From an uncultured Oscillospiraceae bacterium (GTDB lineage Bacteria > Bacillota > Clostridia > Oscillospirales > Acutalibacteraceae): a DNA stretch of 6,615 nucleotides. Positions within the stretch are counted from its first letter, which is position 1; each line of letters begins with the position of its first letter. A program made the translations under genes and the position numbers. The DNA lies in the NCBI GenBank assembly GCA_900552225.1, contig URYX01000096.1, positions 1 to 6,615 on the forward strand. The letters are read 5' to 3'. This document shows positions 1 through 5,316 of the stretch, piece by piece. Under the pieces are notes generated by a model, which made no database searches, had not been told where the DNA came from, and saw nothing but the letters and a program-made list of their open reading frames with translations.

Positions 1-458
1 ATCAACAACTGCTGATTTAGTTCAACATATTCTCCAAAGTCCCCCATCTGCTTGAAAAACCAACGCAGATCGTTGATGCCCATGTAGGGTGAAGCAATAC
101 CGAGCCAAATGGTGTTGGCTTCTTTTTCGGCGTGGTGATATTTACTAACAACCCCACGCACATTCATCATATTCGTGAGTGTCATATCTTGGGAATATTT
201 ACGATATGCTTCTTCAAGAGTTGTCGTATCGTCGCCTTTAGCTTTCGCTTTATCCAAAGCATCCTCATAGCTGTAAATGTCGCTTTCAATATCTACGAAC
301 TGACCTACACCGATATACGCCGCAACCTTATCGGGATGTGTCAGAGTGTATTTGCTGCCGAGCATCGTGCCGTAAGAATGTCCTACGATTATGAGCATGC
401 AATTATGACTTTTTCTATACTTTTCTAAAACATAACCACGAGATAATAGGAATTCCAT
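1..458 (-). pseudogene. Truncated alpha/beta hydrolase fragment (runs off left edge)
   Basis: On the minus strand a frame stays open from a stop at 509-507 to the window edge, without frameshift. It reads a nucleophile elbow IIVGHSYGTMLG (GHSYG codons near 386-372), then YIGVGQFVD and further residues ending ...VELNQQLL at base 3. GHSYG carries the catalytic serine, and the flanking text resembles proline-iminopeptidase-like alpha/beta hydrolases of clostridia. In that family about 100 residues (first strands, oxyanion HGG loop) precede the elbow; here only 20-40 codons do, and they run back into the terminator at 469-504. ATG at 458 and ATG at 482 are the only starts upstream of the elbow region, and neither has a Shine-Dalgarno sequence. 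I therefore read it as a 5'-deleted remnant. The C-terminal part, including the catalytic His, lies outside the window. The DNA is AT-richer than the rest, suggesting a different origin. The family is fairly sure; the substrate is unknown. Confidence 0.72.
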
Positions 459-468
459 TTCAAACAAC

Positions 469-504
469 AAAAATCCGACCATCTCATTCGATGATCGGAT
501 TTTT
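469..504 (-). terminator. Intrinsic terminator downstream of tRNA-fMet
   Basis: Arms 469-483 (AAAAATCCGACCATC) and 490-504 (GATGATCGGATTTTT) pair over 15 positions with one G-U type wobble around a 6-base loop (484-489). The stem ends in an A-run on one side and a T-run on the other, so it can terminate in either direction. The tRNA-fMet gene reads toward it on the minus strand, about 110 bases upstream, and is the most likely user. The open frame of the hydrolase remnant also passes through it, which argues against that frame being an intact gene here. Confidence 0.85.
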
Positions 505-555
505 GCTTACCCCGTACCGGCTTTCACCCATTGGTCAATTTTTGTCCCTTTGAGC

Positions 556-606
556 GAAAACCCTTGTGGCTTCTGGGTTTTCAGCCCCGATATCTTTTTC
601 GGTGCT
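556..606 (-). other. Two hairpins in the tRNA 3' trailer
   Basis: Between the tRNA 3' end and the terminator the minus-strand transcript can form two more hairpins. One pairs 599-606 with 583-590 (8 positions, one mismatch, 8-base loop) starting 7 bases after CCA. The other pairs 575-582 with 556-563 (GAAAACCC/GGGTTTTC, perfect 8 bp, 11-base loop). Neither is followed by a T-run on the minus strand, so they are not obvious terminators. They may guide tRNA 3' processing or be debris of an element inserted next to the tRNA. No gene is seen in 505-612. Confidence 0.45.
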
Positions 607-612
607 ACTTGT

Positions 613-687
<75 letters not shown>

Positions 688-714
688 ATATCTTGTTTTC
701 CTTAGTGCTCATAT

Positions 715-743
715 AGTATAGCGTATTCACCGCAAAAAAGCAA
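715..743 (-). promoter_or_regulatory. Promoter of tRNA-fMet
   Basis: On the minus strand TTGCTT (743-738) and TATACT (720-715) are separated by exactly 17 bases. The -10 matches consensus at five of six positions; the -35 keeps TTG. The predicted start near 708 gives a leader of about 20 bases before the mature tRNA 5' end at 687, a normal distance for a tRNA gene. Confidence 0.7.
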
Positions 744-763
744 CCCCTTTTTGCGGATTTTTT
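730..763 (+). repeat. Inverted repeat with T-run between divergent genes
   Basis: CCGCAAAAA (730-738) and TTTTTGCGG (748-756) form a perfect 9-bp stem with a 9-base loop, followed on the plus strand by ATTTTTT (757-763). It has the outline of a weak plus-strand terminator, but no plus-strand gene lies upstream. It overlaps the -35 of the tRNA promoter. It may block stray plus-strand transcription into the hydrolase gene or be chance in A/T-run DNA. Confidence 0.35.
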
Positions 764-803
764 GAAAAAGTTTTTGCTCTGTCGTGCGCAGCGGGCGAAA
801 AAG

Positions 804-821
804 ATACCTTTACGGTATAAA
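804..821 (+). promoter_or_regulatory. Possible -10 and operator-like palindrome ahead of bsh
   Basis: TATAAA (816-821) is the best -10 candidate in the 757-909 gap, about 88 bases ahead of the bsh start. It overlaps a palindrome ATACC-TTTAC-GGTAT (804-818), the shape of a small operator. No good -35 is visible at 16-18 bases upstream (the region is GC-rich), so a promoter here would be weak or activator-dependent. The rest of 822-909 holds a small hairpin around 864-880 and the bsh ribosome site, and nothing else I can name. Confidence 0.25.
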
Positions 822-909
822 TCGACGGGCTTTGCGGGACAATAGAGGGGAAAAACAGAGGGCGGCCTTCCGGCCGGAGACTGCCCCGCCCGAGGAGGAG
901 TCGCTGCCG

Positions 910-1899
910 ATGTGTACTGCTGTGACCTATCAGACCCAAAGCCTCTATTGCGGGCGCAATCTGGATTATGACCGCTCCTATGGGGAGAGCGTGGTGGTCA
1001 CGCCGCGCCGCTTTGCCCCTCCGCACCGCCGTCCGTCCGGGCCGTATGCCCTGATCGGGATGGGACATGTGCGCGGCGGCTATCCGCTGTATTATGATGC
1101 TGTCAACGAAAAGGGCCTCTATATGGCAGGACTGAATTTCGTGGGCAACGCGGTGTATGAGAAGGATGCCCCCGGCGCGGACAATGTCCCCCAGTACGCC
1201 CTGATTCTGCGGATTCTGAGTGAGTGTGCCGACAGTGGCGAGGCCTGTGCCCGCCTGCGGCAGCTCCGGCTGACGGATACGCTGTTTGAAGCGGATTTGC
1301 CGGCGGCGCAGCTGCACTGGATGCTGGCGGATCGCCGCGGCTGCTTTGCGGTGGAGTCCACGCGGGAGGGACTGCAGATTTATGCCGATCCGGCGGGTGT
1401 GCTGACCAACAATCCGCCGTTTCCGCAGCAGCTGTTTGCGCTGAACAACTATTGTCGGCTGTCCCCGGACGATCCCGAAAACCGGTGGGCACCGGAGCTC
1501 CCGCTGGAGCTCTACAGCCGCGGCCTGGGCGGACTCGGTCTCCCCGGCGACCTTTCGTCGCAGTCGCGGTTTGTACGGGCCGCCTTTGTGCGGCACCATT
1601 CCCGGTCGGGCAGCAGCGAGGAGGAGAGCGTGCACCAGATGTTCCATATTCTCGGTGCGGTGGAGCAGCCGGACGGCTGCTGCAGGACGGAATCCGGCGG
1701 ATGGGAGCGCACGCTCTATTCTACCTGCTGTAACACGGAGCGCTGGATTTACTATTATACCACCTATGAGGACCGGCAGATCACGGCGGTGGAGGGATAC
1801 AAAACCGACATAGACGGCGGGTTCCTGACGGTTTACCCGATGGTCAGCCGTCCCCGTTTTCATGCGCCTTGTCCGCCCGTGATCGACAAATTTTCGTAA
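910..1899 (+). CDS. bsh: Choloylglycine / bile salt hydrolase (Ntn hydrolase)
   Basis: A 329-residue linear amide C-N hydrolase (EC 3.5.1.24 type), which in this family cleaves glycine or taurine from conjugated bile salts in the cytoplasm; there is no signal peptide. I start at ATG 910 because the protein must begin Met-Cys: Met is removed and Cys2 becomes the N-terminal nucleophile. The site GGAGGAG (894-900) sits 9 bases ahead. Active-site residues of the family are all present: Cys2, Arg16 and Asp19 in GRNLD, Asn76 in AGLNF, Asn167/168 in LTNNP and Arg220 in SQSRFVR. LGLPGDLSSQSRFVRAAF and the GCC...STCCN stretch near the C-terminus are typical of clostridial bile salt hydrolases. Length equals the family's (about 315-340). 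Penicillin V acylase or N-acyl-homoserine lactone acylase activity is the alternative within the fold; bile salt use is inference. No clear terminator follows; the pot promoter starts 16 bases after the stop. Confidence 0.9.
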   Translation: MCTAVTYQTQSLYCGRNLDYDRSYGESVVVTPRRFAPPHRRPSGPYALIGMGHVRGGYPLYYDAVNEKGLYMAGLNFVGNAVYEKDAPGADNVPQYALILRILSECADSGEACARLRQLRLTDTLFEADLPAAQLHWMLADRRGCFAVESTREGLQIYADPAGVLTNNPPFPQQLFALNNYCRLSPDDPENRWAPELPLELYSRGLGGLGLPGDLSSQSRFVRAAFVRHHSRSGSSEEESVHQMFHILGAVEQPDGCCRTESGGWERTLYSTCCNTERWIYYYTTYEDRQITAVEGYKTDIDGGFLTVYPMVSRPRFHAPCPPVIDKFS

Positions 1900-1914
1900 T
1901 TTTCGCGAAAGGGA

Positions 1915-1942
1915 TTGACAATCTGAAATTCTGTGCTATACT
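1915..1942 (+). promoter_or_regulatory. Strong sigma-A type promoter for the pot leader
   Basis: A perfect -35 TTGACA (1915-1920), a 16-base spacer and -10 TATACT (1937-1942), with a TG-like extension (TGC) just before the -10. Start of transcription is expected near 1949-1951, exactly where the folded leader and its first 12-base repeat begin. No other good promoter is visible between here and potA. Confidence 0.82.
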
Positions 1943-1948
1943 GTAGCG

Positions 1949-1960
1949 TGATCTCAATTG
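1949..1960 (+). repeat. 12-base direct repeat, copy 1 (TGATCTCAATTG)
   Basis: Exact copy of 2200-2211, 251 bases apart. This copy sits at the predicted transcription start. It contains two palindromes, GATC and CAATTG. Confidence 0.8.
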
Positions 1961-2199
1961 GGACAGCGTTCCAAAAAAAGATTGAACGACCGCCGATGCT
2001 TCATCGGCCAAGGCCATACGGACAGCCGGGTCGAATGCCGAAAATCACCGGAAACGGTGATTGGCAACTTCTGTTGCCTTATTGATTGAGTTAAAAGCTC
2101 AGTTTTATAAGTTGGTTACTTTATAACCGCAGTGCCTCGGGCATGAACTTGTGAAATGATCAATAAGAGTAGTAAAAGTAATCTTTGCTATATAGACTC

Positions 2200-2211
2200 T
2201 GATCTCAATTG
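2200..2211 (+). repeat. 12-base direct repeat, copy 2 (TGATCTCAATTG)
   Basis: Exact copy of 1949-1960, immediately after the last hairpin of the candidate RNA. No terminal inverted repeats lie just inside the two copies, so they do not look like target duplications of a transposon. Confidence 0.8.
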
Positions 2212-2215
2212 TGAT

Positions 2216-2348
2216 TCGATGGATTTCCGCAGCGTGCGCCGCCGATGAGGCGGAGCGGACGCGCCTTGGCGCGGGCGGGATTCCGGAGCGCCGATTGTCT
2301 GTGCGGTGCCGCTCCGGAGGAGGAAACATCGTCATAAGGATTTTTCAA
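2216..2348 (+). other. GC-rich hairpin segment of the pot leader
   Basis: This link between the folded RNA and the terminator holds no credible gene. It can form CCGCC/GGCGG (2239-2243/2249-2253), CGCGC-CTTG-GCGCG (2260-2273) and a long hairpin TCCGGAGCG/CGCTCCGGA (2282-2290/2310-2318). The last is followed by GGAGGAGGA (2316-2324), an excellent Shine-Dalgarno sequence with no ATG, GTG or TTG at working distance. The CGCCGCC run at 2237-2243 could alternatively pair with the CGGCGG in the terminator (2362-2367), giving a possible antiterminator; this is inference. Confidence 0.45.
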
Positions 2349-2381
2349 GTGGCATGCCGCGCGGCGGTATGCCGCTTTTTT
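2349..2381 (+). terminator. Intrinsic terminator / attenuator ahead of potA
   Basis: GTGGCATGCCGC (2349-2360) pairs with GCGGTATGCCGC (2364-2375) over 12 positions, two of them G-U, with a 3-base GCG loop and six T's directly after (2376-2381). It lies about 430 bases after the predicted start and 62 bases ahead of potA. No other convincing promoter is visible between it and potA, so it is likely a regulated stop through which some transcripts pass. Confidence 0.88.
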
Positions 2382-2443
2382 CACACCTATTTCCGGGAAA
2401 CGGGACAAACAAAGGCTGTACTATGAGCAGAGGGAGAAAACGC

Positions 2444-3562
2444 ATGAAAAAGATCATCGAGCTGAAAAACATCTCCAAGTCCTTCGGTGAGGAAGCGGTG
2501 CTGGACGGCATCAATCTGGATATTTACGACAATGAATTTATTACCCTTCTCGGCCCCTCGGGCTGCGGTAAGACCACGACGCTCCGGATCATCGGCGGGT
2601 TCGAGTATCCCGATGCGGGCGATGTGGTGTTTATGGGGGAGCGGATCAACGATGTGCCGCCGCATAAACGGCATGTCAACACCGTGTTCCAGAAATACGC
2701 GCTGTTTCCGCACCTGAACGTGTTTGAAAACGTGGCGTTTCCTCTGCGCGAGCGGAAGCTGCCGAAGAAGGAAATCCGCGAAAAGGTGGAGCGGATGCTC
2801 GATATGGTCATGCTGTCGGGCTTTGCCCACCGCCGGGTGACAAGCCTGTCCGGCGGCCAGCAGCAGCGGGTGGCCATTGCCCGTGCCCTGGTCAACGAGC
2901 CGAAGGTGCTGCTGCTCGATGAGCCGCTCGGCGCGCTCGACCTGAAGCTCCGCAAGGATATGCAGCAGGAGCTCAAGAAGATTCAGAAGAACACCGAGAT
3001 TACCTTCGTGTTTGTCACCCACGATCAGGAGGAGGCGCTCAGCATGTCCGATACGATCGTGGTGATGAGCGAGGGCAAGATTCAGCAGATCGGAACGCCG
3101 AGTGACATTTACAACGAGCCGGTCAATGCGTTTGTGGCCGATTTTATCGGAGAGAGCAATATTGTGGACGGCGTGATGCTGGAGGATTACCGCGTATCCT
3201 TCGGCGGGCAGGTGTTTGAGTGCCTGGACAGCGGATTTGCCCCGCGGGAGGCGGTGGATGTGGTCATCCGCCCCGAGGACGTGGACATTGTGCCTCCCGA
3301 GCAGGGAATGCTGCGGGGGCAGGTGACCTCGGTGACCTTCATGGGCGTGCATAACGAGGCAATTGTGGACATCGACGGCTTCAAGTGGATGATTCAGACC
3401 ACGGACCCGGTGGCGGAGGATTCCTATATCGGGATTACGCTGGAGCCGGACGCCATTCATATCATGAAGAAATCCAAATATTCCGGGATGTTCGGCGACT
3501 ATTCCTCCTTCTCCAACGAGCTGGAAGAGCTGTCCGACCCGCATGCGGAGGCGGAGGAATGA
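2444..3562 (+). CDS. potA: Spermidine/putrescine ABC importer, ATPase PotA
   Basis: A 372-residue ABC ATPase that powers polyamine import from the cytoplasmic face of PotB/PotC. Visible motifs are Walker A GPSGCGKT (37-44), Q-loop Gln83 in VFQKYALFPH, signature LSGGQ (135-139), Walker B VLLLDE (155-160), and switch His193 in VTHDQEEAL. A C-terminal TOBE-type regulatory domain (about 240-345) includes VIRPEDV. Length and the FQKYALFPHLNVFENVAFPL stretch fit PotA rather than a sugar or molybdate ATPase, and the neighbours confirm it. I choose ATG 2444 because GGGAG lies 8 bases ahead and MKKIIELKNISKSF is the usual family start; ATG 2423 (MSRGRKR...) is in frame but has no ribosome site. The C-terminus ends in an acidic tail (ELEELSDPHAEAEE). 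The stop overlaps the potB start (ATGA). Expression probably depends on read-through of the terminator at 2349-2381. Confidence 0.95.
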   Translation: MKKIIELKNISKSFGEEAVLDGINLDIYDNEFITLLGPSGCGKTTTLRIIGGFEYPDAGDVVFMGERINDVPPHKRHVNTVFQKYALFPHLNVFENVAFPLRERKLPKKEIREKVERMLDMVMLSGFAHRRVTSLSGGQQQRVAIARALVNEPKVLLLDEPLGALDLKLRKDMQQELKKIQKNTEITFVFVTHDQEEALSMSDTIVVMSEGKIQQIGTPSDIYNEPVNAFVADFIGESNIVDGVMLEDYRVSFGGQVFECLDSGFAPREAVDVVIRPEDVDIVPPEQGMLRGQVTSVTFMGVHNEAIVDIDGFKWMIQTTDPVAEDSYIGITLEPDAIHIMKKSKYSGMFGDYSSFSNELEELSDPHAEAEE

Positions 3563-4440
3563 AACAGACACCGTCAAAAACCGCCGGAGCCTACCGCGCG
3601 GTGCTGGCCCCTTATTCCGTATGGTCGCTTCTGTTTGTCGTGGTCCCGCTGCTGTTCGTGGCCTACTACGCGTTTACAGACAACGAGTTCCGTTTTACCA
3701 CGGAGCATATTACCCGCTTCTTTACGGCCACCAGCAATCTGGTGCGGGACGACGGGAGCACGGTGGAGGTACATACCTACCTGCTGATTTTCCTGCGTTC
3801 CCTCAAGCTGGCGGTGATTTCCACGGCCATCTGCCTGCTGCTCGGGTACCCGATCGCCTATATCATGGCGCGGGCCCGTGAAAAGGTGCAGAAAACCATG
3901 ATGACGCTGATCATGATCCCCATGTGGATGAACTTCCTCATTCGCACCTATGCCTGGATGACCATTCTGCAGGATACCGGCATTGTCAACAGCCTGCTGG
4001 CGGCCGTCGGACTCGGGCCCGTGCACGTCATCGGAACGGAAACCGCCGTCATCATCGGCATGGTGTATGACTATTTCCCGTATATGGTGCTGCCGATCTA
4101 TTCGGTGCTCGCCAAGCTGGACGGGCGTCTGCTGGAGGCGGCGCGCGACCTCGGCTGCAACAGCGGGTCGGTGCTGCGGCGGGTGGTGCTTCCGCTGAGC
4201 CTCCCCGGCGTGATTTCCGGCATCACCATGGTGCTGATTCCTTCCATCAGTACCTTCTATATTTCGCAAAAGCTCGGCAGCGGCAAATTTTTCCTGATCG
4301 GTGACGCGATCGAGGGACAGTACGTGGCCAACAACCTCCACTTCGCCGCCGCCATTGCGTTTATCCTGATGCTCATTTTGCTGGTCGGCATGGCGGTCAT
4401 GAAGTATTTCACCACCAAGCGCGTTTACGGAGGGGAATGA
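3559..4440 (+). CDS. potB: Spermidine/putrescine ABC importer, permease PotB
   Basis: A 293-residue inner-membrane permease, one half of the polyamine channel. Hydrophobic segments near 20-40, 80-105, 115-136, 162-185, 215-235 and 262-283 make the six helices expected of the PotB/CysW class. The cytoplasmic loop that docks on PotA is the EAA motif at 193-217 (EAARDLGCNSGSVLRRVVLP, ending in LPG). MIPMWMNFLIRTYAWM (118-133) is a hallmark of PotB. Translation starts at ATG 3559, whose ATGA overlaps the potA stop, with GGAGG just ahead, so the two are translationally coupled. A longer in-frame reading back to 3385 is only the shadow of potA. A hydrophilic insert at about 45-72 (TTEH...DDGSTVEVH) faces outside between helices 1 and 2. 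I see nothing broken. Confidence 0.94.
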   Translation: MKQTPSKTAGAYRAVLAPYSVWSLLFVVVPLLFVAYYAFTDNEFRFTTEHITRFFTATSNLVRDDGSTVEVHTYLLIFLRSLKLAVISTAICLLLGYPIAYIMARAREKVQKTMMTLIMIPMWMNFLIRTYAWMTILQDTGIVNSLLAAVGLGPVHVIGTETAVIIGMVYDYFPYMVLPIYSVLAKLDGRLLEAARDLGCNSGSVLRRVVLPLSLPGVISGITMVLIPSISTFYISQKLGSGKFFLIGDAIEGQYVANNLHFAAAIAFILMLILLVGMAVMKYFTTKRVYGGE

Positions 4441-4441
4441 G

Positions 4442-5287
4442 ATGAAGCTATCGTCCAAGATTTACAGCGGTATCATTTTTGCCTTTCTGTTTGCTCCGAT
4501 CGCGGTGCTGTTGGTGTTCTCCTTTAACGAGAGCAAAAGCCTGTCGGTATTCTCCGGCTTTTCACTGAAATGGTATCAGGAACTGCTGAAGGACAGGAAT
4601 ACACTGGAATCCGTCAAGAATACACTGATTCTGGCCGCCTCCGCCACCGCGTTGTCCACCGTTCTCGGAACCTCGGCGGCGGTCGGCATCCATAAGCTGC
4701 GTTCCCGGTGGTATCGGGCCGCCATGAATACCGTGACCGATATTCCGATGACCAACCCCGATATCATCACCGGTATTTCGCTGATGCTGATGTTCGTATT
4801 CGTGGGCCGGCTGTTCGGGGCCTCGACCAGCCTGAATTTTTTCACCATGCTGGCGGCGCATGTGACCTTCTGCACCCCCTACGTCATCCTGCAGGTGCTC
4901 CCCAAGCTGCGGCAGATGGACCCGTCGCTGCCGGAGGCGGCCATGGATCTCGGCTGCACCCCGCTGCGTGCCTTCTGGAAGGCGGAAATTCCCGAGATTC
5001 TGCCCGGCATCGTCACCGGAGCCATCATGGCGTTCACGCTGTCGCTCGATGATTTCGTCATCAGCTATTTTACGTCGGGCAACGGGTTTGAGACCCTGCC
5101 CATCCGCATTTACGGCATGACGAAAAAGACCGTCAGTCCCAAAATGTACGCGCTGGCCACCATCATTTTCTTTGTGACCATGTCGCTGCTGCTCATCAGC
5201 AACGTGGTGGATAACGAGGACCGCAAACGGCTCAGAGAGCTGCGCCGGGAAAAGACGCAGCATCATGCACACGGAGAGGACCGCTGA
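4442..5287 (+). CDS. potC: Spermidine/putrescine ABC importer, permease PotC
   Basis: A 281-residue inner-membrane permease, partner of PotB. Helices lie near 8-28, 62-82, 105-125, 134-155, 188-208 and 236-256. The EAA loop is at 165-189 (EAAMDLGCTPLRAFWKAEIP, then EILPG). The start SSKIYSGIIFAFLFAPIAVL, then FSFNESKS, and the later FTLSLDDFVISYFTSG (198-213) are characteristic of PotC. ATG 4442 comes one base after the potB stop, with GGAGGGG about 8 bases ahead, so it is read in the same run as potB. The last 25 residues are strongly charged and end in a His-rich tail (QHHAHGEDR), a cytoplasmic extension of no known role. There is no damage or missing motif. Confidence 0.94.
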   Translation: MKLSSKIYSGIIFAFLFAPIAVLLVFSFNESKSLSVFSGFSLKWYQELLKDRNTLESVKNTLILAASATALSTVLGTSAAVGIHKLRSRWYRAAMNTVTDIPMTNPDIITGISLMLMFVFVGRLFGASTSLNFFTMLAAHVTFCTPYVILQVLPKLRQMDPSLPEAAMDLGCTPLRAFWKAEIPEILPGIVTGAIMAFTLSLDDFVISYFTSGNGFETLPIRIYGMTKKTVSPKMYALATIIFFVTMSLLLISNVVDNEDRKRLRELRREKTQHHAHGEDR

Positions 5288-5316
5288 AAACGGCCGAAAG
5301 AAAGGAAGAAAGCCCT

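Larger units (their letters stand above)
1949..2215 (+). ncRNA. Candidate structured RNA / riboswitch-like leader
   Basis: I see no coding sequence here but a consistent set of helices. They are 1967-1971/1984-1988, 1992-1998/2002-2008, 2043-2050/2055-2062 (8 bp closed by a GAAA tetraloop), 2063-2068/2073-2078 (loop TTCT), and a long-range stem 2079-2086/2159-2166. The long-range stem encloses 2087-2090/2098-2101, 2109-2113/2146-2150, 2114-2118/2124-2128 and 2133-2136/2140-2143. A further hairpin is 2167-2170/2196-2199 with inner AAAG/CTTT. The ends carry identical TGATCTCAATTG; their palindromic CAATTG parts (1955-1960, 2206-2211) could pair and close the whole fold. The stretch is AT-richer than the genes around it. 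I find no T-box, cobalamin, glycine, SAM, lysine or ykkC signature and no tmRNA, SRP or RNase P core. It may be a stand-alone small RNA or the sensing part of the pot leader. The structure is hand-folded, without covariation. Confidence 0.5.

Noticed and set aside
132..428. Plus-strand 98-codon open frame
   Set aside because: Antisense of the alpha/beta hydrolase fragment, whose GHSYG motif identifies the true strand.
727..1863. Long minus-strand open frame opposite bsh
   Set aside because: Shadow of the GC-rich bsh gene; Arg/His/Pro-rich with no domain, and bsh has all catalytic residues.
1949..2215. MITE or small insertion element bounded by the 12-base repeats
   Set aside because: No terminal inverted repeats lie just inside the repeats, and the promoter start coincides with the first copy, so an RNA reading is better.
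1949..2381. T-box, 6S, tmRNA, SRP RNA or RNase P RNA
   Set aside because: None of their conserved core sequences is visible (e.g. T-box GGTGG-ACCGCG, RNase P GAGGAAAGTCC, tmRNA tRNA-like end).
2211..2426. 71-codon frame in the pot leader
   Set aside because: Passes through strong hairpins and the terminator, with no ribosome site at its start; Cys/Arg-rich composition is that of GC-rich noncoding DNA.
2387..3577. Long minus-strand open frame opposite potA
   Set aside because: His/Arg/Leu-rich antisense shadow; potA carries all ABC motifs on the other strand.
3574..4458. Minus-strand open frames opposite potB (and similarly 4562-5272, 5263-6153)
   Set aside because: Composition typical of antisense of GC-rich membrane or binding-protein genes; no ribosome site or recognisable domain.
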